From Verrucomicrobiaceae bacterium (GTDB taxonomy: Bacteria > Verrucomicrobiota > Verrucomicrobiia > Verrucomicrobiales > Verrucomicrobiaceae): a DNA stretch of 10,354 nucleotides. A program made the translations under genes and the position numbers. Below the pieces are notes generated by a model. The model searched no databases, was not told the DNA's origin, and saw only the letters and a list, made by a program, of their open reading frames with translations. Shown in pieces: positions 1-6,930 of this stretch. Location of the stretch: contig JAGKWZ010000187.1 of NCBI GenBank assembly GCA_021151605.1, positions 1 to 10,354 on the forward strand, written 5' to 3'. Position 1 is the first letter of the stretch. The number at the start of each line of letters is the position of its first letter.

Positions 1-369
1 CAGCAGCCCACCCGCGCCAGTTTGATGAAGAGCGACTTCCTCATGCGCACCCTCGGCCGCCCGAACCGCGACCAGATCGTCTCCATGCGCCCCGATGACC
101 TCACCACGCTTGAAGCCATCGACCTCTCCAACGGTGCCATTTTGACCGACACCCTCGCCCGTGGTGCCAAGAACCTGATGGCAAGGAAGCAATGGTCCGA
201 TCTGCCCGCCTTCACCCCCTGGCTCTACCTTTCCACCCTCTGCCGTGAACCCACCGCCGAGGAACTCAGCGAAATCACCACCACTCTGGGGAATGAACTC
301 ACCGAGCAATCGCTCGCAGACACGCTGTGGAGCGTGGTCATGCTGCCGGAGTTTCAGCGGGTGAGGTAG
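1..369 (+). CDS. C-terminal end of a DUF1549/DUF1553-type (PSD1-like) protein, 5' truncated
   Basis: The frame is open from base 1 and ends at TAG 367-369, leaving 122 residues. The start lies outside the window; the Met at base 22 is internal, because the frame runs upstream of it as Q-Q-P-T-R-A-S-L. Visible family signatures are RASLMKSDFLMRTLGRPNRD at residues 5-24, the stretch DDLTTLEAIDLSNG beginning near residue 32, and the terminal block ADTLWSVVMLPEFQRVR. These match the C-terminal part of DUF1553 proteins, which are abundant in Planctomycetes and Verrucomicrobia and often follow a DUF1549 domain with a cytochrome-c-like N-terminus. Their biochemical role is not established; they are often linked to sulfated-polysaccharide or carbohydrate catabolism. 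The next gene, a PL6 lyase on the same strand 45 bases downstream, agrees with that. The domain call is confident; the function is unknown. Confidence 0.8.
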   Translation, partial: QQPTRASLMKSDFLMRTLGRPNRDQIVSMRPDDLTTLEAIDLSNGAILTDTLARGAKNLMARKQWSDLPAFTPWLYLSTLCREPTAEELSEITTTLGNELTEQSLADTLWSVVMLPEFQRVR

Positions 370-414
370 AAGCCCCCTTGCCTGATGGAGTTCCCGCGCC
401 TTCATGGCCCACCC

Positions 415-1665
415 ATGCGCGCCCTCCTTCCTTTTCTCGGTCTCGTCACCTTCCTTCAGGCAAAGGACATTCCTGTCACCGATCCTGCCGCACTGCCTGC
501 CGCCCAACCTGGCGACAGCCTGATCCTCCCGGAAGGTGAGTTTCGCGACGTGGAGCTCCTCCTCATCGGCACTGGCACGAAGGCCGCGCCGATCACGCTG
601 AAAGCTGCCGTGCCCGGCAAAACAATCTTCACCGGCAAAAGCACACTTCGGCTCTCCGGCGAGCATCTCGTCATCGAAGGGCTGCATTTCAAAGAGCCTG
701 ACCCGAGTGTCGGCGACCTCATCCTTTTCCGCAAAGATTCCAAGACACTCGCCAATCAGTGCCGACTGACGAACTGCGCCATCACCAGCACGCTGAAGGA
801 AGACGGCACGAAGGAGTCCCGCTGGCTCGGGCTCTACGGCATCGGCCACCGAGTGGACCATTGCAGCTTTATTGGCAAGACAGGCAAAGGCACCACCTTC
901 GTCGTCTGGCTTGGCAAAGAGGGAGACGGGAAGCACCAGATCGATCACAACTACTTCGGCCCGCGTGAGAAGCTCGGGAAGAACGGCGGCGAAACAATCC
1001 GCCTCGGCGACAGCAAGACCTCCATGATGACCGCTGCGTGCATCGTGGAGCACAACCTCTTCGAGAAGTGCAACGGCGAGGCCGAGTGCATCTCGAATAA
1101 ATCCTGTGGCAACCTCTACCGCGAAAACACCTTCCTCGAAGTCGGCGGAACCCTCACGCTGCGCCATGGCAATGGCTGCACCGTCGAGCGCAATGTCTTC
1201 ATCGGCAATGAGGTCAACGGCACCGGCGGCATTCGCATCATCGGGGAAGACCACATCGTGCGTGACAACTACCTCGAAAACCTCACCGGCGACAAAGCCC
1301 GCTCCTCCATCTGCCTCATGCTCGGCGTGCCAAATTCGCCCGCGAACCGCTACTTCCAGGTCCAGCGCGCGAAGATCACCGGCAACACCCTCGTCAACTG
1401 CGAGCACCCGATCAGCATCGGTGTCAGCGATGGCAAAGACGCCTCGCTGCCGCCGATCGACACGGTCTTCGAGGGCAATCAAATCTCCTGCCCAAAATAC
1501 AGTCTCGTCGAAGCATTCTGCGACCTTGGAGGCATCACCTGGAAAGCCAACACCGCCGCCGTCAAAGCCCTCGGCATCCCCGCCACATCTGGCATCCAAA
1601 TAGGTGAGCCAAAGATTTCCAAGATCAACCCCATCGCCCGCAGCACAGTCGGTGCGGCTTGGTGA
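415..1665 (+). CDS. Secreted polysaccharide lyase family 6 (alginate lyase / chondroitinase B-like)
   Basis: A 416-residue right-handed beta-helix protein that should cleave uronic-acid polysaccharides (alginate or dermatan sulfate) by calcium-assisted beta-elimination. The ATG at 415 is chosen because it opens directly into a short signal peptide (MRALLPFLGLVTFLQA, cleavage expected before KD); an in-frame ATG at 385 would put ten polar residues ahead of it. Residues about 20-400 show beta-helix rungs of the N-x-F/I type. Key motifs are NGGETIRLG (N190, E193), EAECISNKS (E222, E224, K229) and TLRHGNGC (R250). The spacing E-x-E-x4-K-x20-R is the same as chondroitinase B Glu243, Glu245, Lys250, Arg271, so calcium ligands and both catalytic residues appear intact. 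The tail RSTVGAAW resembles the family terminus. It has one helix domain and no second domain, compact for PL6. Substrate cannot be decided from sequence. No clear Shine-Dalgarno site is seen. Likely same operon as the upstream DUF1553 gene. Confidence 0.87.
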   Translation: MRALLPFLGLVTFLQAKDIPVTDPAALPAAQPGDSLILPEGEFRDVELLLIGTGTKAAPITLKAAVPGKTIFTGKSTLRLSGEHLVIEGLHFKEPDPSVGDLILFRKDSKTLANQCRLTNCAITSTLKEDGTKESRWLGLYGIGHRVDHCSFIGKTGKGTTFVVWLGKEGDGKHQIDHNYFGPREKLGKNGGETIRLGDSKTSMMTAACIVEHNLFEKCNGEAECISNKSCGNLYRENTFLEVGGTLTLRHGNGCTVERNVFIGNEVNGTGGIRIIGEDHIVRDNYLENLTGDKARSSICLMLGVPNSPANRYFQVQRAKITGNTLVNCEHPISIGVSDGKDASLPPIDTVFEGNQISCPKYSLVEAFCDLGGITWKANTAAVKALGIPATSGIQIGEPKISKINPIARSTVGAAW

Positions 1666-1840
1666 TCGAAGGGAAGGTTGTTGGCCTTTTGAGCAATCGC
1701 ATGGCTCGATGGAAATTACCGGGCGGAAAACCGATTGAGTATTCTGGCGAGACGAACACGAAAACAGACGGAAGTGATTTGCCCGAAGTGTGAGGGATAC
1801 GGCCAATAAGCACCAAGCAATGGTGCTCTGACGCGCACAC

Positions 1841-1869
1841 AAAAAAGCCCCGCTGGTGGGCGGGGCTTT
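1841..1869 (-). terminator. Rho-independent terminator of the tgt-yajC-secDF operon
   Basis: GCCCCGC (1847-1853) and GCGGGGC (1860-1866) form a perfect GC-rich stem with a six-base loop TGGTGG; flanking A/T pairs extend it to ten base pairs. Read on the minus strand the stem is followed by six T (complement of AAAAAA 1841-1846), the classic intrinsic terminator form. It lies 33 bases past the secDF stop. On the plus strand only TTTC follows, so termination of the PL6 transcript here would be weaker. Confidence 0.9.
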
Positions 1870-1901
1870 CGTGGAGTGGTGAGAGATAAGCGGCGGATGA
1901 A

Positions 1902-4304
1902 TTACAGCCCCTGACCAGCCTTGGCAGCGGCCACGGCGGCCTCGGCCTTGAGGGCGGCTTCGTGGCTTTCGAGCACCTTGCGCTTGAGGCTGACACCGGT
2001 CTTCTGCGCATACCACAGCACCAGCGGGCTGGCGATGAAGATGGAGGAGTAGGTTCCGAGCAGCACGCCGATGGTGATCGGCATGGCGAACTCGAGCATG
2101 GCTGGATTGCCGAGGAATAGGAGCACCACCATCGGAGCCAGGGCTGTCGGACCGGTGAGGAGGGTGCGGCTCAGGGTCTTGCAGATGGCCTCGTTCATCA
2201 GATCGCGGATCGTGCCGCTACCGCCGCGCTGGATGGTCTCACGGATACGGTCGAAGACGACGATGGTGTCATTGATGGAGTAACCGGCGATGGTCAGGAG
2301 GGCACCGACGTGGATCAGGCTCATCTCTTGGCCGAACATGACGCAGAGGCCGGGAACCATGAGCACGTCATGGAAGAGGGCGATCACCGCGCCGAGGGCG
2401 AAGGCGAACTCATAGCGCATGAGGAGGTAGAGGAAGATGAAAACCAGTGCCACGGCGAGGGCAATCAAAGAGGTCGTGGCGGCTTCACTGCCGATGAGGG
2501 CTCCGACAGTTTCCAGGCTGGTGCCCTTGATGCTGTCCTTGAAGTTCTTGTTCATTGCACCTTCGATGATGGCGCCTGCCTCTTGCTCACTGCGGATGGC
2601 GATCACGTCGCCACCAGTCGCGGTGCTCTTGCGCTGAACTGGTGCGGTTCCGATGCTCTTGCCATCGGCAAACTTGAGACCTTTGAGCATCTCATCGACC
2701 TTGGCGGTGGGGAGGTCTTTGCCGTCAGCCACTTCGACGTGGAGAAGGGAACCGCCGCGGAAGTCGATGCCGAAGCTTTCTTTGCCCTTCACTGCAAGCA
2801 TCCCAAAAGAGATCGCGGTGACGACGAGGGAGGCGATGATGAACTTGGGAGCAGAGGAAAGGATGTCGAAGACCTTGTCTGGGATGATTTTACGAGTGCT
2901 CAGGGTCTTAAGCAGACCGTTGTCGATCACAAACATGAAGATGACGCGTGTCACGATGAGCGCACCGATCAGGGAGGAGAGCAAACCGAGCATTAGGGTG
3001 ACGGCGAAACCACGGACGAGACCACCAGAGATGGCGAAGAGGATGATCGCCGCGATGATGGTGGTGATATTCGAGTCCGCGATGGCGGAGAAGGCTTTCT
3101 GGTAAGCGGCATCCAAGGCGCCCGCGAGGGATTTGCCGGCTTCCATTTCCTCACGCAGACGTTCGTAGATGAGTACGTTCGCATCCACGGCCATACCGAT
3201 GGTGAGCACGATACCGGCGATACCGGGCATGGTCAGGGTGAATTGGAAGAGCGCCATGCCACCGAAGAGCACGGCAAGATTGATCACGAGACCGACGATG
3301 GCGATGAGGCCCGCCATTTTATAGACGAAGACCATGAAGCAGGTGGTGAGCACTAAGCCGGCGATGCAGATGTATGTACCCTGATCGATGGAGGACTGAC
3401 CATAGGAGGAAGACACTGCGTTTTCCGACTCGATGGTCATCGGGTTCTTCAGCGGGTTCTGGAGCAGCGTGGCGAGCTGCACAGAGGACTCACGGGTGAA
3501 ATTGCCAGAAATGACTGCGGTGCCGCCGAAGTGGTCGGTTTGAAGCACTGGAGCCGAAATGATCTCGCCATCGACGATAATCGCGAGCTGGCGGCCTTTG
3601 TTCACGGCAGCGATCGCATCGAATTTCTTGGAGCCATCGCCATTGAGGTTGAGGTAAACCTTCCAACCTTCGGCATCCATGGTAGCAAAGGCTTCCTTTA
3701 CGCCATCACCTTCCATGTCTGCGACTTTGCGAACGAGTTCTGCGCCACGGTCAGGGAGCACATTGCCCTGCTCATCCTTCTGCTCCTTGTATTTCAGCTT
3801 CACCCAGCCTGGCTCACCCAGCCCACCGCCATCGATCTCGGCGATCTTGGATTTGCTGTCCTGATGCACCACACGGAACTCGAGCTTCGCGACCTGCTGG
3901 ATCTTGGTGCGCACATCGGCGAACTCCTCAGGCTTCACACCGGGCATCTGGATCAGGATGCGGTCATCTCCCTGCGGCTGCATGGAGAGATCCTTCGTGC
4001 CATCGGGGTTTAGACGCTTTTCCAGGATGGCCATGGCCTGTTGCACGGAGGAGGCATCCACTTTCTGGGTGTTGCCTTCCTTGTCAGTGCTTGGCTTCAG
4101 GCGGACGACGAACTCACTGCCGCCCTTGAGGTCGATGCCGAGAGGAATGCCCACGTTCTTGAACGTGAACAGGGAGAACACCGTCATCAGCATGATCAGC
4201 GCGGCACCCACACGGCGCTTGGTGGTGTGCATCACGGTGCCGATGTAAAACAGCAGCAGCAGCAGGATGGCGGTTCCGACGAGGAAGGTGACGTAGGCGT
4301 TCAT
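1902..4304 (-). CDS. secDF: Protein translocase subunit SecDF (fused SecD-SecF)
   Basis: An 800-residue fused SecD-SecF, the RND-family membrane pump that uses proton motive force to pull preproteins through SecYEG on the outer face of the membrane. The SecD half holds GIDLKGGSEFVVRL (56-69), the large extracytoplasmic P1 region (about 51-305), and membrane helices from about 309 to 460 with GMAVDANVLIYERLREE (370-386; conserved Asp374). The SecF half starts at the helix near 485-505, then GIDFRGG (512-518), a smaller periplasmic region (about 519-600), and helices from about 607 to 765 with AGYSINDTIVVFDRIRE (673-689; Asp679). The two membrane Asp residues match the positions tied to proton transport in this family. 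Two hydrophobic segments (about 5-24 and 32-48) precede the first conserved motif, one more than classical SecD. The C-terminus is a charged, Ala-rich cytoplasmic tail (777-800). The start has no clear ribosome site. It is third in the tgt-yajC-secDF operon and followed by a terminator. Confidence 0.97.
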   Translation of the reverse strand: MNAYVTFLVGTAILLLLLFYIGTVMHTTKRRVGAALIMLMTVFSLFTFKNVGIPLGIDLKGGSEFVVRLKPSTDKEGNTQKVDASSVQQAMAILEKRLNPDGTKDLSMQPQGDDRILIQMPGVKPEEFADVRTKIQQVAKLEFRVVHQDSKSKIAEIDGGGLGEPGWVKLKYKEQKDEQGNVLPDRGAELVRKVADMEGDGVKEAFATMDAEGWKVYLNLNGDGSKKFDAIAAVNKGRQLAIIVDGEIISAPVLQTDHFGGTAVISGNFTRESSVQLATLLQNPLKNPMTIESENAVSSSYGQSSIDQGTYICIAGLVLTTCFMVFVYKMAGLIAIVGLVINLAVLFGGMALFQFTLTMPGIAGIVLTIGMAVDANVLIYERLREEMEAGKSLAGALDAAYQKAFSAIADSNITTIIAAIILFAISGGLVRGFAVTLMLGLLSSLIGALIVTRVIFMFVIDNGLLKTLSTRKIIPDKVFDILSSAPKFIIASLVVTAISFGMLAVKGKESFGIDFRGGSLLHVEVADGKDLPTAKVDEMLKGLKFADGKSIGTAPVQRKSTATGGDVIAIRSEQEAGAIIEGAMNKNFKDSIKGTSLETVGALIGSEAATTSLIALAVALVFIFLYLLMRYEFAFALGAVIALFHDVLMVPGLCVMFGQEMSLIHVGALLTIAGYSINDTIVVFDRIRETIQRGGSGTIRDLMNEAICKTLSRTLLTGPTALAPMVVLLFLGNPAMLEFAMPITIGVLLGTYSSIFIASPLVLWYAQKTGVSLKRKVLESHEAALKAEAAVAAAKAGQGL

Positions 4305-4337
4305 GGACGTTGGCGGGGGTAGGTTGGATCTGGAAAA

Positions 4338-4420
4338 ATGACGAATTGGCGATGACGAATGACGAGCTTAGGCGGCGAATGGGTTCTGACTTTCGTCATG
4401 GTGCATTCGTTCTTCGTCAT
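4338..4420. repeat. Two oppositely oriented blocks of a 7-bp repeat (ATGACGA) between yajC and secDF
   Basis: Exact ATGACGA units start at 4338, 4352 and 4359, all on a 7-base register. Exact reverse complements (TCGTCAT) end at 4399 and 4420, again multiples of seven apart, with degraded units GGTGCAT (4400-4406) and TCGTTCT (4407-4413) between them. Block A (4338-4365) and block B (4393-4420) are each 28 bases and share one symmetry axis: the first unit of A pairs with the last of B and the last of A with the first of B. Four copies extend to the octamer ATGACGAA or its complement. The array is non-coding and fills most of the 124-base gap inside the operon. It could be a dispersed intergenic repeat or a decayed palindromic element that forms an imperfect RNA hairpin; its function is unknown. 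Confidence 0.7.
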
Positions 4421-4428
4421 ACCACCTC

Positions 4429-4773
4429 TCAGGCAGTCGTAGCTTCGACGACGTCTGTCTTCTTGCTGACGGAAGTGATGGCGCTGCGCTCATACTCAAC
4501 CTTCACATTGTCGGCGAGCTTGATCATGACTGTCTTGTCCTTCGTGCTGGTGATGATGCCGTGCTCTCCACCGCTGAGGATCACATGATCGCCCACCTTC
4601 ACGCTGCTGATGAGCTTCTCGAGTTCCTTCTGGCGCAGACGCTGCGGGCGGATGAGCAGGAAGTACATCATGACAAACATGAGCACCATCATGATCATTG
4701 GATTGCCGAGGATGCCGCCAGCACCGGGTGCGGCTGGAGCTTGAGCGAGGAAGGAAGAGAGGGAGATAAACAT
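4429..4773 (-). CDS. yajC: Preprotein translocase accessory subunit YajC
   Basis: A 114-residue single-pass membrane protein that associates with SecDF at the Sec translocon. After a short N-terminal segment rich in Ala and Pro there is one membrane helix (about 22-41, very Met-rich), followed at once by the family motif YFLLIRPQRLRQKE (37-50) and the small cytoplasmic domain with SSVKVGDHVILSGGEHGII (56-74). Length is typical. Its ATG (4773-4771 on the minus strand) overlaps the last base of the tgt stop codon as TAATG, so translation is probably coupled to tgt. No Shine-Dalgarno sequence is visible upstream, which fits re-initiation. The stop is TGA 4431-4429. secDF follows after 124 bases that contain the heptamer repeat. 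Confidence 0.96.
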   Translation of the reverse strand: MFISLSSFLAQAPAAPGAGGILGNPMIMMVLMFVMMYFLLIRPQRLRQKELEKLISSVKVGDHVILSGGEHGIITSTKDKTVMIKLADNVKVEYERSAITSVSKKTDVVEATTA

Positions 4774-5933
4774 TAGGAATCAGTGGTGTCAGGGCGTGTC
4801 TGGTAGCGGGCGTGGACCTCTGCCCGGAATTCGGAGAAGCAACCTTGCTCGATGGCCAACCGTGCCCTGGACGTGAGGGACGCGTAGAAATGCAGATTGT
4901 GCAGGGAAATCAACCTCAATCCCAGCACCTCCTGGGTATTGACCAAATGCCTCAAATAGGCTCGGGAAAAACCTTGGCAGAGCGGATGAGTGTCCTCAGC
5001 GATGGGGCGGAAGTCTTTGGCAAACTTGGCATTCCGCAGGTTCATCATGCCCTCATGCGTAAAGGCGGTGCCATTGCGCGCGAGCCGTGTCGGCAGCACA
5101 CAGTCAAACATGTCGATGCCCCGCGCGATCAACTCCACGAGCTGCGGCGGCGTGCCGAGTCCCATGGCGTAGCGCGGTTTATTCTCTGGCAAAAGCGGGC
5201 AGGTCCACTCAGCGATGCGCATCATGTCCTCCTCAGGCTCACCCACGCTGAGACCACCGACGGCATAGCCGGGGAAGTCCATGGCCACCAGCTCGCGAGC
5301 ACAGTACTGGCGTAGATCCTGGAAGGTGCTGCCTTGTACAATCGGGAAGTGCAGTTGCTTCGCGTGGCGTTCATCACGGGCAAAGGCTCCCGCGTCCGGC
5401 TGGTGGTCATTCACCCAGTCACGGCAGCGTTTCGCCCAGCGCAGGGTCAGCTCCATGCTCTTTTTGGCCTCGTCATGCGTGCAGGGGTAGGGCGTGCATT
5501 CGTCAAAGAGCATCGCGATGTCGCTGCCGAGCGTCGCCTGGATCTCCATGGCCGTCTCCGGGCCGAGGAACATCGGCGTGCCATCGACATGATTCTGAAA
5601 GTAGCAGCCCTCTTCTTTGATCTTCCTCAGCTTTGCCAAAGAGAAGACCTGGAAGCCGCCGCTATCCGTCAGGATGGGCCGGTCCCAGTTCATGAACTGA
5701 TGCAGCCCGCCCGCCTCGCGGATGATCTCCGTCCCGGGGCGCACCCAGAGATGGTAGGTGTTTCCCAGGATGATCTGGGAGTTCAGCGCGCGCAGTTCGT
5801 CGGGATGCACCGCCTTCACCGTGCCTTGCGTGCCCACCGGCATGAAGACCGGCGTCTCGATCACCCCATGCGCCGTCTGCAACCGGCCACGGCGGGCGGA
5901 GGAAGCGGGATCAGTGGCGAGGAGGTCAAACAT
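4773..5933 (-). CDS. tgt: Queuine tRNA-ribosyltransferase (tRNA-guanine transglycosylase)
   Basis: A 386-residue cytoplasmic enzyme that swaps guanine 34 in GUN-anticodon tRNAs (Asp, Asn, His, Tyr) for preQ1, the base-exchange step of queuosine synthesis. Visible motifs: LTDSGGFQ (Asp90, general acid/base), FDEC (143-146) and GGLSVGEP (226-233) of the base pocket, and DMFDCVLPTR (274-283) with the nucleophile Asp277. FSRAYLRHL (322-330) and LHNLHFY (344-350) complete the family pattern. Length is normal. The zinc site is altered: the usual C-x-C-x2-C-x25-H reads D314-x-H316-x2-C319-x25-H345, keeping only the last Cys and the His. The codons there are clear and the frame is intact, so this is not a frameshift. 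It is first in the leftward operon with yajC and secDF. No queA or other queuosine gene is in the window. Confidence 0.96.
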   Translation of the reverse strand: MFDLLATDPASSARRGRLQTAHGVIETPVFMPVGTQGTVKAVHPDELRALNSQIILGNTYHLWVRPGTEIIREAGGLHQFMNWDRPILTDSGGFQVFSLAKLRKIKEEGCYFQNHVDGTPMFLGPETAMEIQATLGSDIAMLFDECTPYPCTHDEAKKSMELTLRWAKRCRDWVNDHQPDAGAFARDERHAKQLHFPIVQGSTFQDLRQYCARELVAMDFPGYAVGGLSVGEPEEDMMRIAEWTCPLLPENKPRYAMGLGTPPQLVELIARGIDMFDCVLPTRLARNGTAFTHEGMMNLRNAKFAKDFRPIAEDTHPLCQGFSRAYLRHLVNTQEVLGLRLISLHNLHFYASLTSRARLAIEQGCFSEFRAEVHARYQTRPDTTDS

Positions 5934-5956
5934 CTGGCTTGGGGAAAAGGGCGCGG

Positions 5957-5985
5957 AGTGTGGAGGCTCGACCCCGATGTGTCAA
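5957..5985 (-). promoter_or_regulatory. Candidate sigma-70-type promoter of the tgt operon
   Basis: On the minus strand a perfect -35 hexamer TTGACA (5985-5980) is followed after 17 bases by CACACT (5962-5957), which keeps three of six TATAAT positions, including A2 and T6. Transcription would begin near 5950 and give a leader of about 15-20 bases before the tgt ATG at 5933. The -35 and spacing are good, the -10 is weak, and no Shine-Dalgarno sequence is seen in the leader. This is inferred from sequence only. Confidence 0.4.
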
Positions 5986-6034
5986 AGAGTCATCCACGGC
6001 GTTCCTGCCGCCCTAATTCCAGGAGGAAGCCTTC

Positions 6035-6874
6035 TCAGGCCGGGAAATCCGTCGCCACCGCCGCCTGCTCCCAGGTTTCCAGCTCACGCAGACGTGCTGC
6101 AGCGGCATCGCGGATCTTTTTCGTCACATACTTGCCCAGAGGCAAACGCAACGGCGCCTGCCCATCGTGGACCATCTTCACGATCAGTTCCGCCGCCCGC
6201 TCGGGATCGCCCGGCTGCTTGCCGTCCACATTTTTGAGGAAGGCGGCGAATTTGCCCGCTGATCCAGCATACTCTGGTGTCATCTCCGCGTGGTCGAGTC
6301 CCTTGGCAATGAAGGCCGTGCGAAATGGACCGGGCTGCACGAGCGTGACTTTGATCCCATGTGGCTGCACTTCCGCGCGCAGGCTCTCGCTGAGCGACTC
6401 CACCGCCGCCTTCGCCGCGCCGTAGATGCCGAAGCCGGGGTAGTTCGAGATCACCGCCGCTGCGCTGATATTGATGATGTGCCCGGCTTTTTGCCCACGG
6501 AGCACGGGTAGCACGGCGCGGATCACGTTCAGTGTGCCAAAGAAGTTCGTCTCAAAGTTCCGCCGCGTCTGCTCCTCCGTGCATTCCTCCACCGCGCCGA
6601 TGAGTCCGTAGCCTGCATTGTTCACGATCACATCGAGACGTCCGGTGACGTTGACTGCCTCGGCGATCACGGCTTTCACCTGCGATGCATCGGTGACGTC
6701 CATCACATGTCCATGGCACCGCCCGGCTCCCAAGTGCTCCAGCAGTTCTAGATCCTCCGCCCGCCTTGCAGTGGCAATAACTACATCCCCAGCCAGCAGC
6801 GCGGCTTCGGCTATCGCCCTGCCGAAGCCTGAGGAACAGCCCGTGATCAACCAAGTGCGCGAGTTTAAAGACAT
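6035..6874 (-). CDS. SDR family NAD(P)-dependent oxidoreductase
   Basis: A 279-residue classical short-chain dehydrogenase/reductase (Rossmann fold). Start chosen at ATG 6874: the cofactor-binding strand begins six residues later and AGAGAGG lies just upstream; an in-frame ATG at 6916 would add 14 polar residues with no family match. Motifs: TGCSSGFG (11-18, dinucleotide binding), DVTD (59-62), NNAG (85-88), N110, YGAAK with Tyr151 and Lys155, and PGPFRTAF (181-188). The usual catalytic Ser sits 13 residues before the Tyr, second in an N-I-S-S pattern; here the pattern is N-I-S-A, so that position is Ala138 and only the neighbouring Ser137 remains. Arg36-Arg37 after the second strand suggests NADP(H) preference, an inference. 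Substrate is unknown. It lies 57 bases downstream of the TIM-barrel gene on the same strand and may share its transcript. Confidence 0.93.
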   Translation of the reverse strand: MSLNSRTWLITGCSSGFGRAIAEAALLAGDVVIATARRAEDLELLEHLGAGRCHGHVMDVTDASQVKAVIAEAVNVTGRLDVIVNNAGYGLIGAVEECTEEQTRRNFETNFFGTLNVIRAVLPVLRGQKAGHIINISAAAVISNYPGFGIYGAAKAAVESLSESLRAEVQPHGIKVTLVQPGPFRTAFIAKGLDHAEMTPEYAGSAGKFAAFLKNVDGKQPGDPERAAELIVKMVHDGQAPLRLPLGKYVTKKIRDAAAARLRELETWEQAAVATDFPA

Positions 6875-6877
6875 GCA

Positions 6878-6884
6878 CCTCTCT
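6878..6884 (-). promoter_or_regulatory. Shine-Dalgarno-like site deciding the SDR start
   Basis: On the minus strand AGAGAGG is followed by TGC and then ATG (6874). The spacing of three bases is short, but it is the clearest purine-rich ribosome site near any start in the window and favours ATG 6874 over the upstream in-frame ATG at 6916. Confidence 0.4.
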
Positions 6885-6930
6885 ACGAGGCGGCAGATCG
6901 TTCGGTCGTCATTCAATGAGCCAGCCCAGA

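Noticed and set aside
385..414. Upstream in-frame ATG for the PL6 gene.
   Set aside because: It would add ten residues before a well-formed signal peptide that starts at 415.
1701..1793. Short plus-strand frame of 30 residues (MARWKLPGGKPIEY...) between the PL6 gene and the terminator; it stays open upstream to a GTG at 1662 that overlaps the PL6 stop.
   Set aside because: There is no good ribosome site, no recognisable family and too little length to judge. It could be a small hydrophilic peptide, but there is no positive evidence.
1809..1827. Seven-base-pair hairpin AGCACCA / TGGTGCT with a five-base loop, considered as a terminator for the PL6 gene.
   Set aside because: No T-tract follows on either strand, so it is not a convincing intrinsic terminator.
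2310..2996. Plus-strand open frame of 228 codons opposite secDF, very acidic and His-rich.
   Set aside because: It is antisense to the conserved SecD/SecF membrane helices, and the composition is an artefact of reading those codons backwards.
5334..6425. Plus-strand open frame spanning the antisense of tgt, the intergenic gap and part of the SDR gene.
   Set aside because: It crosses two well-supported minus-strand genes and has no domain or ribosome site; it is a shadow.
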